Positions 7,843-17,297 of a stretch of DNA of 27,953 bases are shown here, in pieces. The notes under the pieces were generated by a model. That model made no database searches and was not told the origin of the DNA. It saw only the letters and a list, made by a program, of their open reading frames with translations. This DNA is from Zancudomyces culisetae (Eukaryota; Kickxellomycota; Harpellomycetes; Harpellales; Legeriomycetaceae). The position numbers and the translations under genes are program-made. Within the stretch, counting starts at the first letter, position 1; every line of letters begins with the position of its first letter. The DNA is taken from the NCBI GenBank assembly GCA_001969505.1, contig LSSK01001014.1, positions 1 through 27,953 on the forward strand. Direction: 5' to 3'.

Positions 7843-10800
7843 GTAAACAATTGGAAGATCCTCTTGAGGGCTCCGCGCAATTTCTTGAGAATTTGCGAAA
7901 CCATTTGAAAAATTAGAAATATATCTCTGTATAGCTTTGCTTGCATCTACAACCTTGATGCGGCCAAGTGTATCACCAAAGAAAATAAAAATCTTGGGTT
8001 GGTTAATGCTTGGATTATTGTTTTTTAGGACCATGTTGGCAATGGATAAGACGCAATTGGTATTAAAAAATGTAGAGATAAGGCTGAATCTGTTTTTCTG
8101 GTCGTTTGAGACACCACTATTTAGTTCAAGATGCCAAAGTCTGACAAACCCATCAGAGTACCCACAAGCAATAAAACACTCACTAGCCGAAAAAACATTA
8201 ATTGTAAATGTTGTTATGCTGGTGATTCTAATGCTTTCTGATGAGGAAATTATAGGGCATTTTGAAACCAAATGGCAATTCAGGTCAAGAGTATCAGCGT
8301 AATCTCCATCCAGTGATTTTGTATCTGCTGATACTTTCCAACAATAGAGTTCTTCACTGCCTCCTGCTGATAGCAGGTACTGGAAATTTGTTCCGGGGAT
8401 CTTTGGGTCCAACCAACACAAGTTTTTGATGACAGAAGTGTGGCACTTTTTGTGTATTTTAGGTATAAATGAATTTAATGAAATCGGAGAGGCACTCGGA
8501 TACCCGGAATCGGTGGTATGCATATCTCTAATTGCAAAGTTACCTCGCATATTATCAGAGCGATCAACTGTGGCAAGAGCTAATATCCCTTCTTCACCAC
8601 CGCAGGCAACCACAAACTTGTTTTCCGATAAAGCAGATGTAATACAAGAGCTGCGGATTTCCTTGCCTAACAGACTGCTTTGCACGATGCTGCTTTCAAT
8701 ACCGATGCTACTGCTTTGATCAGAGTATCTAAATGTGAATATATCATTTTTTCTGACAAACGAGAATATGTGGTCTAGTTCGTCACTACTGAACAGTTCC
8801 CATCTACGATGACCACCTCCGCATTTTATGGAGAAGATTTCAACTTGCTTATTCATGTTATAGACGGAAAAGTTTCCTTTATAAAAGCAGCAGCAATACA
8901 GGTGAGTAGTGCTAGTTATTTTCTCGACCCATCCGCTGGTAACTTTTAGACTAGGAAGTTGCTCAATAGACATAACTTTTAACTGACAAGTTCCAGTAGT
9001 CGTGTTGTCATGGCGGTCAATAACGACCGTTTCCGTATGATGTTTACCGGAAATCACCAGTTTAGGTTCGTTCGAATCACCAAGACTAAGATTATGCAAT
9101 TCGTGTGCAATATTGCTATCGGTGTTTGCTATCGTAATTCTGAACTTGTTTACCATTCCATCTCTGCCACCAGTGTATAATTCACAAGCCATACTGTCAA
9201 TATCAGATAATGCTGTGTTTTGGCTAGATTCGGTGAATTTGAGCGCTGAAAGATTATAGTTTCCGTGAACCCTCCTCCAATTAATTACCGGATGGATTTT
9301 ACTTGTATCATTATCTAAATTGTTAAATCTAAAAGATGAATCGCAGTGGAATATGAGTAAAGCACCATTTACAGTACCAACGCTTAATAGGTCAAACTTT
9401 TCATTAATATCAATTGTTGAAAACTTTGAAAATTTCGGCAATAATAGCTGAGACATATTTGTAGTAGTGATGGACTTTGTTTTCGACAAAGCTAGCGTAC
9501 TCAAAACGACATTCTCCTTGACATCAACTGAAATCAACAAGAAAGTATTCTCTCGTTTTTTACTGGTAAAGATCTTGAGGAACCTTATCTGAGTTCCCAA
9601 ATGTGCGTTTACATGGTGAGTTCGCAGAAATTGTATTTTGTTATCCACAATTAGGTTTATTTCTCCATCTAGACATCCGATTGCAACAACCTTTCCACAA
9701 TCTGAAGCAGACATGACACCATATCTATAAAACTTTTTATAGTGTGCCAAGTCATCACTACAACTGTTAGTTTGTTCATTGTAGTGAAACAAAAAGCCTT
9801 GGTCAGTCAAAACCAGTAGCCTTTGTTTTCCAACACGTACAAAGTTTCGTATGTTATCGGTTGAGTGTGGAAACTCGAATCGTTCTGAGACCAAGATATT
9901 ACTCAATGACGAGCTGTACTGCAGATTCCTTAGCTCGAGTTTTTCTAATTTTTTTTCATCAATAATATATCGATTTGAAATTTCACCTAATGGCCATAAC
10001 TTTATGCCACCATCTTCTCCTCCAGTAGCAACTATACATTTTTTCCGCGTTTTGATGTCCCCATTCGATAGCAAATCATGTTCGGTGTTTAGTATTGCCA
10101 TTGACCAAATATTTTTACCAAAATGACCATTAGAATAGTTTGCAATAGGAACATATTCAACTTTTGAAGCCTCATCAGATACTGCTAGCCAAACCCTGCA
10201 GCTGCAATCCTCCGAAATGCTTATCAAATACTCATCAGAAAGAATGGCTTTCCAAACCCGAGCTCTATGCCCATACAAAACAGCACAGCAAACATATTTT
10301 CCGCTTTGGGTATCGGATATATCCCACACTCTAATAGTCCTATCATCGCTTGTGGAAACCAATCGAGATCCATCTTGACTAAAAGTGATACCAAAGATCA
10401 CCCCTTCGTGGCCCAACAACGTTCTTGAAGGTTCTAGCTCAATGTTTTTTAAATTTTTTGCAACATTCGCGTTGATCTCCCACAGGATTACCTGGTTAAA
10501 ACAGGTTCCAGATGCAATTGTTAGGTTGTCCAACGTTTCACCGCGAATTGTTGCGCAATATAAATTACATTTTACAGAGTTTTGGAAGCGGGTCAGTACC
10601 TCAAATGTTTCAAGTGATACAACTTCCACATAATTGTGCGCGTATGCCAGAACCAGGTGGCTAGCCTTATTTCCGTGATTGTGAATATATTTCAAATCGA
10701 AAATCCAGTCAGAACCGAATTTTACAAGTCCTGAATCCACCGTCGATTCTGGTGGACTTGTACTATGCCCACTTTTTATCGTAAAAGTATACCTGTTCCT

Positions 10801-11142
10801 TTCCGTTCCTGCATCAACACCAACACCAACACCAACTCCCCAAGCCAAACGCAAAACCTGATATTGTCTACCTCCAAATACCGCAATATCTTGGTAATAT
10901 ATTTGGTTTTCTAGTTGGGGGACACCAAAGAATCGAATCCCATAAATCCGTTGGGCTTGTAAAAGTTTTAAAGATGTAAAGTGTGTTGGTTTGCTTGCTA
11001 AATCAAAGATGCGGAGTTCTGGACCAACACCCGCTAGCAGAATTTCGAATTTTCGGTCGAGATTATGGTTGGTGGGGATAAATTCCAAACATGTCACGGG
11101 AAGCGTCCTAAACAACGTTGAGATTTCTCTTGCGTGATCCAT
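7393..11142 (-). CDS. WDR6/Trm734 (Rtt10)-like WD40 protein
   Basis: A 1249-residue WD-repeat protein. The best-preserved repeats are GHEGVIFGITFSQDGSRL...IRVWDIS (about 243-276), GHRARVWKAILSDEYLISIS...CRVWLA (about 291-320) and IWSMAIL...TGGEDGGIKLWPL (about 345-386). The consecutive GHEGVIF and GHxARVW signatures are typical of WDR6, known in yeast as Rtt10/Trm734. From the family, it acts in the cytosol with the Trm7/FTSJ1 2'-O-methyltransferase on tRNA wobble position 34; yeast Rtt10 is also linked to endosomal recycling. Weaker repeats continue to the C-terminus, consistent with a multi-propeller protein of usual fungal length. The N-terminal DHAREISTLFRTLPVTCLEF fits a first propeller strand, so the start is credible. 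A GVGVGVGVD run at 102-110 is a local low-complexity loop. The 3' end is duplicated at 200-652. Confidence 0.85.
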   Translation of the reverse strand: MDHAREISTLFRTLPVTCLEFIPTNHNLDRKFEILLAGVGPELRIFDLASKPTHFTSLKLLQAQRIYGIRFFGVPQLENQIYYQDIAVFGGRQYQVLRLAWGVGVGVGVDAGTERNRYTFTIKSGHSTSPPESTVDSGLVKFGSDWIFDLKYIHNHGNKASHLVLAYAHNYVEVVSLETFEVLTRFQNSVKCNLYCATIRGETLDNLTIASGTCFNQVILWEINANVAKNLKNIELEPSRTLLGHEGVIFGITFSQDGSRLVSTSDDRTIRVWDISDTQSGKYVCCAVLYGHRARVWKAILSDEYLISISEDCSCRVWLAVSDEASKVEYVPIANYSNGHFGKNIWSMAILNTEHDLLSNGDIKTRKKCIVATGGEDGGIKLWPLGEISNRYIIDEKKLEKLELRNLQYSSSLSNILVSERFEFPHSTDNIRNFVRVGKQRLLVLTDQGFLFHYNEQTNSCSDDLAHYKKFYRYGVMSASDCGKVVAIGCLDGEINLIVDNKIQFLRTHHVNAHLGTQIRFLKIFTSKKRENTFLLISVDVKENVVLSTLALSKTKSITTTNMSQLLLPKFSKFSTIDINEKFDLLSVGTVNGALLIFHCDSSFRFNNLDNDTSKIHPVINWRRVHGNYNLSALKFTESSQNTALSDIDSMACELYTGGRDGMVNKFRITIANTDSNIAHELHNLSLGDSNEPKLVISGKHHTETVVIDRHDNTTTGTCQLKVMSIEQLPSLKVTSGWVEKITSTTHLYCCCFYKGNFSVYNMNKQVEIFSIKCGGGHRRWELFSSDELDHIFSFVRKNDIFTFRYSDQSSSIGIESSIVQSSLLGKEIRSSCITSALSENKFVVACGGEEGILALATVDRSDNMRGNFAIRDMHTTDSGYPSASPISLNSFIPKIHKKCHTSVIKNLCWLDPKIPGTNFQYLLSAGGSEELYCWKVSADTKSLDGDYADTLDLNCHLVSKCPIISSSESIRITSITTFTINVFSASECFIACGYSDGFVRLWHLELNSGVSNDQKNRFSLISTFFNTNCVLSIANMVLKNNNPSINQPKIFIFFGDTLGRIKVVDASKAIQRYISNFSNGFANSQEIARSPQEDLPIVYNIDQVVQNGVNDIDVHLLTHLSKISVALAVAGEDDSVNFLVLSINDAEVKPLFSHKVPNAHFSSVQRLKFVSTDNQLLAISVATDQRVVLWRLAIHQSHMDVIKNHGTFNTIISDPSDMFLIKNTGEDSCCGVVVGIGLELFEFFKTLL

Positions 11143-11497
11143 TCCTTTCTAAACACATCTGTCTATATTCGGTAATTATATTATTTAGTGTTAATTTGGT
11201 CAACAGTGAATGGGAATGAAAAAGAAATAATTTTTCATTTTATTTTTTTTTATTTTTTCATAATCTGGTAACTTGATCATATTTTCTGGATCTATAAAAC
11301 TAATTCAATTTTCTATAAAAACCAAAAGAAAAATACATGCACGGAAAAAAAAATATACCGAGTTAGAGTTGGAATAAGAGAAAAAAAAGTACAAAAAACA
11401 AATATTGTTACTACCACTACTACTACTACTACTACCACCACCACCACCACTACAAATATTGTTGCTACAACTGCTAGTAGACTGCAATTAAATATTT
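11143..11497. other. WDR6-like promoter region with triplet repeat
   Basis: 355 bp between the SNAPIN-like stop and the WDR6-like start, both on the minus strand. It must hold the 3' end of the former and the promoter of the latter. It contains A/T homopolymer runs and, at about 11410-11452, a CTA/CCA triplet array (TAG/TGG on the minus strand). Confidence 0.6.
11410..11452. repeat. CTA/CCA trinucleotide repeat
   Basis: Imperfect microsatellite of ACT/ACC triplets in the spacer just downstream of the SNAPIN-like gene. A 60-codon Ser/Gly-rich frame across it on the minus strand is only a product of the repeat. Confidence 0.8.
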
Positions 11498-12694
11498 TTA
11501 GCTTGAATTATTCGTGTTAATACTCGAAATAGCCAAATTTTCCAACCGCGAAAGCCGTTTCCTCACACTACTCAGAGTTTGATTAATACCCAAAAGCTTC
11601 ATTTTGGAATCATAAAGCTTTTCACTCGCAATTTTGATTCCACACCTTCGCGTATACAGTTCAGCATCAATGGCATTCTTGAAATTTTGCCCACAAACAG
11701 TACAATACTGATGTTTTAATGGTTCATTGGTGTTTGTGTTGGTGCTTGTAAAACCCGAGTTACGATTCTGTAGCGATGTTTGTCTATCACCACCACCACC
11801 ACCACCACCATCACCATCAGTACCAATGCTACTATCAATGATGATACTGGAATCAATATTCATAGAGCCCGGTCGACTTCTTCCGGGTCTCAAGTAGTTG
11901 TGTATATGAGAAATTGCTGTAGTGGGTGTCATTGTGCCCGTTGTGGCGGTGGCAGTGCTATTGATACTATCACTTCGTTTATGTCCGCAAACAAATGTAC
12001 CCAAGTATCGAGAATCTCTCGTATTTCCTCCACCGTTGTTACCGATGCTCCCAAGGCTAGAGATACTTCCACTTCCACCAACACCTGCACTTCCTCCATC
12101 TATACCACCAACACTACCAAGACCAATACTTTTGTTTCTACCTAGTAAAAAATTGCTCAGCGCGCCTTCAACGATATTCCCAGTAGTACCAGAATGGGCA
12201 GTATTGGTTTGTTCAAAAGAAGGATATTTAGATGAAGGTCCAGCTTCAGCTTCAGCTGCAGAAACAGAAACAGAGTCAGAAGTGTGGATAGAAGTGGATA
12301 CAGAGGAGGGTTTAATCCAGTCATCAAATATCAGCAATTGGTCATTTAGGTTTTTAAGAGTATCGTATAGATTCTGTTGGCTCAGCTGAACCTGTGCTAT
12401 TTTTTCGTCTACAACTAGAAAGGAGTCACGTAGTACTGAGTATATAGATTCCCTTATGAGATTTTGGTCAGAAGAAAGTTCGCTGCTGTATTGATTGTTT
12501 TCATTTTTGTTTTCATTTTTATTTTCGTTGCGATTGTTATTGCGATTGTTATTCACTTTTTTTGTCGACTGGTAACTACCGTCTGATATTTCAGCCGATT
12601 CTCCATGTTCAGGTGGTATATCGATGGTTAGTGGAGAAAGAAACGGCTCGGAAACTTTGTAGATTTCCGGATTGTCTTTATAATTCTCGCTCAT
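11498..12694 (-). CDS. SNAPIN-like (BLOC-1) coiled-coil protein, probable
   Basis: A 398-residue protein with two predicted helical segments separated by about 200 residues of low-complexity Ser/Gly/Thr/Asn sequence. Helix 1 (about 78-128) contains D-x2-I-x2-V-x2-SQ-x2-L-x3-L-x2-L. Helix 2 (about 341-388) contains LY..R...KIASEKLYDSK...LGINQTL..VRKRLSRLENL. Both resemble the halves of SNAPIN/Snn1, a subunit of the endosomal BLOC-1 complex that acts in Rab5/Vps21 cycling and endosome maturation in yeast. SNAPIN proteins are usually only 100-150 residues, so the long insert is unusual. A C-x2-C...C set (331, 334, 351) just before helix 2 may be incidental or a small metal site. The N-terminal 40-70 region is an Asn/Glu/Lys repeat. 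Assignment is from pattern only; another small coiled-coil endosomal subunit is possible. Confidence 0.5.
   Translation of the reverse strand: MSENYKDNPEIYKVSEPFLSPLTIDIPPEHGESAEISDGSYQSTKKVNNNRNNNRNENKNENKNENNQYSSELSSDQNLIRESIYSVLRDSFLVVDEKIAQVQLSQQNLYDTLKNLNDQLLIFDDWIKPSSVSTSIHTSDSVSVSAAEAEAGPSSKYPSFEQTNTAHSGTTGNIVEGALSNFLLGRNKSIGLGSVGGIDGGSAGVGGSGSISSLGSIGNNGGGNTRDSRYLGTFVCGHKRSDSINSTATATTGTMTPTTAISHIHNYLRPGRSRPGSMNIDSSIIIDSSIGTDGDGGGGGGGDRQTSLQNRNSGFTSTNTNTNEPLKHQYCTVCGQNFKNAIDAELYTRRCGIKIASEKLYDSKMKLLGINQTLSSVRKRLSRLENLAISSINTNNSS
11793..11820. repeat. CAC/CAT triplet repeat encoding Gly
   Basis: Short run of ACC triplets (GGT on the coding strand) encoding the poly-Gly tract GDGGGGGGGGD in the SNAPIN-like protein. 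It is part of the low-complexity linker. Confidence 0.75.
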
Positions 12695-13157
12695 TTTTTT
12701 TTTATTTCACTTTTTCTTGTCACTTTTAGTCTTGTTGGAAGGTGATGAGAAAAATCGTTAATAATATCCCTAGTCCGAAGTGTGGTGACAAGGAGAGAAG
12801 TAGGTTGAGGAGGAAGTTGTAAAGTGAATAAATATAAAGTTTTAATCTAATGGGTTATATTCATGTTTCTTTTAAATAAAACAAAAGCTATTCTTGTTTT
12901 TTTTTTTAATGTTTTTTTTTTAAAGCTTGCTTTTATGTTTTGGTTATTTTAGATTTATATTCTCTATAATTTAGATAAATGCAAAAGAAAACCAACTAAT
13001 AGAAACTATGAGAAAAAAAAAAGAAAAATGTGATGACAAAATGTTACACGAAAAAACAATAAAGAGCCAAAAAAAAAAGAGAGAGAGGGAAAGAGGAAGG
13101 GGAAAGGGAAAGGAGGAAAGGGGAAAAGGAGAGAATGGGTGTAAAAAAGACTAAAAG
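12695..13157. other. SNAPIN-like promoter and DYRK 3' region
   Basis: 463 bp between two minus-strand genes, rich in poly-A/T. It contains a 67-nt pure purine tract at 13069-13135 and T-runs at about 12898-12923. No ORF or RNA gene was seen. Confidence 0.6.
13069..13135. repeat. 67-nt uninterrupted purine tract
   Basis: Every base from 13069 to 13135 on the plus strand is A or G, moving from A-rich to GAGAGAGGG and GGGGAAAGGGAAAGG blocks. It begins only 22 bp past the kinase stop codon, so the kinase mRNA 3' UTR would carry a long CU tract. Such tracts can form triplex DNA or exclude nucleosomes. Confidence 0.9.
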
Positions 13158-16100
13158 CTAAGATAACCAGGGGTGGTTAATGGCTTGGTCAGGAGTCATT
13201 CGAAAGTCAGGATCCCAAACGAGACAGTTGCTGACAAAGTCAAGGAAAAGAGGATCTTTGGCTCTTGCAAGTAAAGAATCTAGGGGTTTAGAGTTTGGAG
13301 ATCTTTTTCTACCCTTGGTGGTAGTATAGGATTTGAGGGCGTATAGAGATTCACCATTAGGACCAGCTACAACCTGGGCAAAATCAAGTTTCCGGGGAGA
13401 ATTGGCGACAATTTCGGCAGGAGGCAAACCAATGACCTCGGCAATGCAAAGAAGTTGGTCACGTTCATTTTCGCCAGGAAAGAGAGGAGAGCCGGTAAAC
13501 AGTTCGTAGATAATACAGCCAGTAGACCACATATCGATAGGAGGACCATAAGGCAAACCAAGAATGACTTCGGGAGACCTGTAGAAGCGAGATTGGATGT
13601 AGGTATAAATACGTTTGGATTCAAAACAAGAGCTTCCAAAATCAATAACTTTAATAGCATAACGGTTTGCAGCAATGTCACGTTGAAGAACAGCAGGAGC
13701 CATTGGATGTTGTTGGGTACGGACACCCAAAGAACTAGCAGCAGAAGAGTTTGCAGGATGGTAAGGAGTGTTTGTAAGAGAAGAGGCGGACCTTCGTGAG
13801 GGGGGTAGAGGAGGCATAGCGGACAATAGAATATTTTCAGGCTTTAAATCACAATGAATGACATGCTGGTTGGCTAAAAGAACGAGGCATTCAATCATCT
13901 GTCTAGAAAAATGCTTCAATAGCACAGTAGGAGAACCCAAAAAGTAATTTGCTTTGAGCCAGTCATACAAGTTCATGTTGAGAAGTTCAGTAACAATACA
14001 CAAATGTTGTCTAAAGGCAAAACTCTCAATGACTTTGACAATGTGATGAACACCATTCGGATCGTTTTTATTAAGAAACTCCAAAACGCCAACTTCAATC
14101 AAAGCCTGGTTGTGGAATGACGATTTGCATCGAATGATTTTGACAGCCACCGACGACCCGGTCTTGTGGTCAATAGCCTTAACGACTTGGCCAAACGAAC
14201 CCTTGCCCATCATCTGGACTATCTCGTACCGATACTCCAGTTGGTCTCCCACCTGCACTATATAATCGCCCTCGCTATCGTCAAAGCCATCGTTGGTCTG
14301 CCCTCGTGGAGGAATCCGCAAGTTGGCTCTTCGAATAAAATATATGTTTTGGTAGTTTTTGATTTCTTCGGCTTCATGCTTGCTCAGCATCGCCTTGTAC
14401 ATCCTAAGCACTTGTTCCGGAGTCAGAGGCTCGGCCACCCTATTAATATCTGCATACCGTGGATGTATTGGCGACCGAGGATTCATTCTGGGACTCATCG
14501 AGTGGCGGCCTCTTATCATGCTCGAGCTATACCCTCCCCCTCCTGTGCCAATTGTCGACATGGCCTGGCTGGGCACTCTCATTCTACCAATAGTCGATGC
14601 TGCTGTAGTAGAACTGGGATTATACATCGAAGATGATTGAAACTTTTTAAACTCATTGGTGGTCGTTCTATTTCGTTTCCCAACTTCGCTGATTGCCGAG
14701 TTGAACGAACCCCCAATCACCGTTGCCTTGTTGATAACACGTCTAGTGCCTACGCTGCTCTCTGCTTTGGCATGTTTATCCATGGTTAATTCCGTCAATG
14801 TGGGTCTCCGGCTGTTTGGTTTGGTGGGTGGGTGTCTTTCTGATGCTCTCTCTAGTGGTATCCCTCGCTCCTCCTTCTCTCTTGCTCTGGATACGGCTTG
14901 GTTGCGACCATCAACTGGTGGTTTCAACTTTCTATCTCTGAAACTCACCAGTGAGCTTGCATCGTTTTGTGGTTGTGGCTGTGGCTGTGGTTGTGGCCTC
15001 GATGTCATAGTTCGACTTGTCGTTAAAATCGTCCTTGTCGCATTTGTCACTACCGATTTACCATCATCAAACTCGTGATTTACCGAATTACCCTCTTTAT
15101 AACCCCTTGCCCTACTCGCACTCCCCGGTACTCCTATCCTTCCGACCGCTCGCCTCTCTGCTGCCGCCTCTATTCTGCTTTGTACCGATATTGTGCTTTT
15201 TTTGGGTGTTGTTGCCATTTTCAAATTTTCATGGAATTTGCTCAGCTTTGGCTTTTCTTGAGATAAACTCGTCGTGTTTTTAATTGCTTTTCTATAATTT
15301 AAAAGGCTATCCTCGTGTTGGTTAAACTGCGTTTTAACGCTTTTATCCTCTTCTCTTCCCACTCCATCACTCCTTTCGTTTTTCCTCTCCTCATCTCCAC
15401 TCCTTTCGTTTTCTTTATCCCGCTTCACCCTACCAATTGTACTCCTACGTGCCAATGGCTTCACCTCTGGTTTTGATATAGTACCTATTCTTGCTCCAAG
15501 GTCTTTATTTCTCTGAATACTACTACCAACCATACTTTTCGCTCTCAGTGATTCAGACTTACTTTCTATATCTAGAACCTTCTTTTCTATAGCCTCATTG
15601 TCATTCACCATTCCTTCTCTACTACTGCTAGTCAGTCTGTTGGTTGATATTTCACTAGATCTGTCTGACAAGTCTTTCAACCCTAGTATTCTATCTTTTA
15701 GGGTGTCCACCGACTTTTTAACTTGCTGTGCTAATTGCTGTTGCTGTCTTTGATGATGTTGCTGCAGCTGTATTTGTCGTTGCTGTAGCTGTAGTTGTAG
15801 TTGTGTTTGTACCTGCTCATTTTGCCTCTGCGTTGTTTCTGCCTTACTCTTTTCGATACCTTGTGTATCTCTGGTACGTACTGGTTCAAAATTTTCTTTT
15901 TCTTTTCCTTTTCGCTCCCCCTCTTCCTCCTCTTCCTCCTCCTCTTCAGATAATGAATCAATTTTTAATTTTTTGTCAACTTCATTTAATGTACTAAATC
16001 CAGCAATTCGTTCACCACCGCCACCACTAGATACCTTCGAATCTCCCTTCGGCTTATCTATAATAGCGTTCCTAAAGCTACTATATAGCCCTCTTGTTCT

Positions 16101-16466
16101 ATTCAGATTACAATTCGCACCTATAAATCCCAAAGTGCTGCTTCCACTAGTCCCCACACCTACTGTGAATATGCTTTTTGGAATTATTTGATTCTGTCGC
16201 CCAATTATATTATACGCATCGAGATTTGCGCGCTTGATTTCATTTAGAACCAGCGAATTTTGCCCCAAATGCCTGTCTATGCTTTCCTTGAGATCAATGT
16301 TCATTTTTAATCTTCCTTTTGATCTGGCTATCTGTCTCGTCTCCTCGGATATCGTATTTTCTTTTCTTTCACCGGCTTTGTTCTTTCCCTTTATAGTGCT
16401 TTTCCATTCTTCATATGAAATCGAGTTCCGTAAACTACCTTTTTGATTTTCCGCACCGATATGCAT
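13158..16466 (-). CDS. DYRK-family kinase, class 2/Pom1-like
   Basis: A 1102-residue protein kinase. The kinase domain spans about 747-1101 at the very C-terminus. It has a Gly loop GKGSFG (754-759), VAVK Lys about 776, HCDLKPENILL with catalytic Asp about 873, DFGSSC with Asp about 942, the activation-loop YTYIQSRFYRSPEVILG (Tyr 954 and 956) and ELFTGSPLFPGENE. A preceding segment LTPEQVLRMYKAMLSKHEAEEI..Y..IYFI (681-711) is the DH-box/NAPA region characteristic of class 2 DYRKs. FYRSPE rather than FRAPE points to DYRK2/Pom1 rather than Yak1. Family members phosphorylate Ser/Thr after autophosphorylating the second Tyr of YxY; Pom1 controls polarity and cell-size entry into mitosis. The ~740-residue N-terminus is basic and low in complexity, with an acidic Glu run (about 175-187), a Gln-rich stretch (about 212-248) and a Gln-Pro repeat. 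An insert of about 45-50 residues separates the catalytic loop from DFG. Confidence 0.93.
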   Translation of the reverse strand: MHIGAENQKGSLRNSISYEEWKSTIKGKNKAGERKENTISEETRQIARSKGRLKMNIDLKESIDRHLGQNSLVLNEIKRANLDAYNIIGRQNQIIPKSIFTVGVGTSGSSTLGFIGANCNLNRTRGLYSSFRNAIIDKPKGDSKVSSGGGGERIAGFSTLNEVDKKLKIDSLSEEEEEEEEEGERKGKEKENFEPVRTRDTQGIEKSKAETTQRQNEQVQTQLQLQLQQRQIQLQQHHQRQQQQLAQQVKKSVDTLKDRILGLKDLSDRSSEISTNRLTSSSREGMVNDNEAIEKKVLDIESKSESLRAKSMVGSSIQRNKDLGARIGTISKPEVKPLARRSTIGRVKRDKENERSGDEERKNERSDGVGREEDKSVKTQFNQHEDSLLNYRKAIKNTTSLSQEKPKLSKFHENLKMATTPKKSTISVQSRIEAAAERRAVGRIGVPGSASRARGYKEGNSVNHEFDDGKSVVTNATRTILTTSRTMTSRPQPQPQPQPQNDASSLVSFRDRKLKPPVDGRNQAVSRAREKEERGIPLERASERHPPTKPNSRRPTLTELTMDKHAKAESSVGTRRVINKATVIGGSFNSAISEVGKRNRTTTNEFKKFQSSSMYNPSSTTAASTIGRMRVPSQAMSTIGTGGGGYSSSMIRGRHSMSPRMNPRSPIHPRYADINRVAEPLTPEQVLRMYKAMLSKHEAEEIKNYQNIYFIRRANLRIPPRGQTNDGFDDSEGDYIVQVGDQLEYRYEIVQMMGKGSFGQVVKAIDHKTGSSVAVKIIRCKSSFHNQALIEVGVLEFLNKNDPNGVHHIVKVIESFAFRQHLCIVTELLNMNLYDWLKANYFLGSPTVLLKHFSRQMIECLVLLANQHVIHCDLKPENILLSAMPPLPPSRRSASSLTNTPYHPANSSAASSLGVRTQQHPMAPAVLQRDIAANRYAIKVIDFGSSCFESKRIYTYIQSRFYRSPEVILGLPYGPPIDMWSTGCIIYELFTGSPLFPGENERDQLLCIAEVIGLPPAEIVANSPRKLDFAQVVAGPNGESLYALKSYTTTKGRKRSPNSKPLDSLLARAKDPLFLDFVSNCLVWDPDFRMTPDQAINHPWLS

Positions 16467-17281
16467 TCGGATTTGTTTTCATATTCTGCTTCCAAGAATC
16501 AATAAATATATCCAGTTTTCCCGTCTCTACACTTCACACCGTTTCTTTTTTTAGTATCCTCTGTTCTACTTTTTTATTTTATTTTTTAAACTGTTTATTT
16601 ATTATTTATTTGTTTTACATTTGGCTTTAGGGTTATTATCAATGATTAACCCTTAATAATTATTAATTCCACTCGATTATTTTTGTAAAAGATTGCCCAT
16701 ATTTCCATATATTGTTCCGTGTTTATTTTTTTTTCGACTTTCCCACTTTTTCATTTTAGCATTTTTTCTTAAACACTTTTTTTTTCTTTTCTTTTTTTAC
16801 AAAATTGTTATTTTTCATCATCTCTAAAATCCAAAGTCACTCAAACACTTTACACTATAAAAAAAACTAATAAAAAAATCAAAAAATAAAAACATAAAAA
16901 CTAATAAAAATAAAACAATTATAATTTAGTGATGTCATACGCTTGTTTTATTATCATCCAACTTACAATTACATGAAATCTGTAACAAAATTATCATCAA
17001 TAATACAAATCTTCATCTAATTTTTTTTTATTGATTTTATATATACTTTTTTTTTTCTTACCATCTTGCCATTTTGACAAGCTTTTCAGTTTACAGATGA
17101 CGCAAATAAGATTCAGCTATTATTCATTTACTTTTTTTTTTTTGATTGATTTTGAAACATGCCAAAAAAAGACTATATACTCTTCATTCCACTCCACTAC
17201 ACTTCACTCCAATCCTCACCTTCCACTTTCCAGATTCCAGATTCAATTTTTTCTTTAGATCTGTAGTACTAATTGGTCTGA

Positions 17282-17297
17282 GGGAGGGAGGGAGGGG
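17282..17297 (+). other. Canonical G-quadruplex motif
   Basis: GGGAGGGAGGGAGGGG: four G-tracts of at least three with single-base A loops, the arrangement that forms very stable parallel quadruplexes in vitro. It is on the non-template side about 815 bp upstream of the kinase ATG, in otherwise AT-rich DNA. Confidence 0.85.

Noticed and set aside
11780-12389. Two plus-strand frames of 121 and 155 codons
   Set aside because: They are antisense to the low-complexity repeats of the SNAPIN-like gene; their Thr/Ser/Pro-rich content is only the complement of that repeat DNA.
13500-13502. CUG-Ser genetic code
   Set aside because: CTG encodes the conserved Leu in the kinase ELFTG motif, which fits the standard code.
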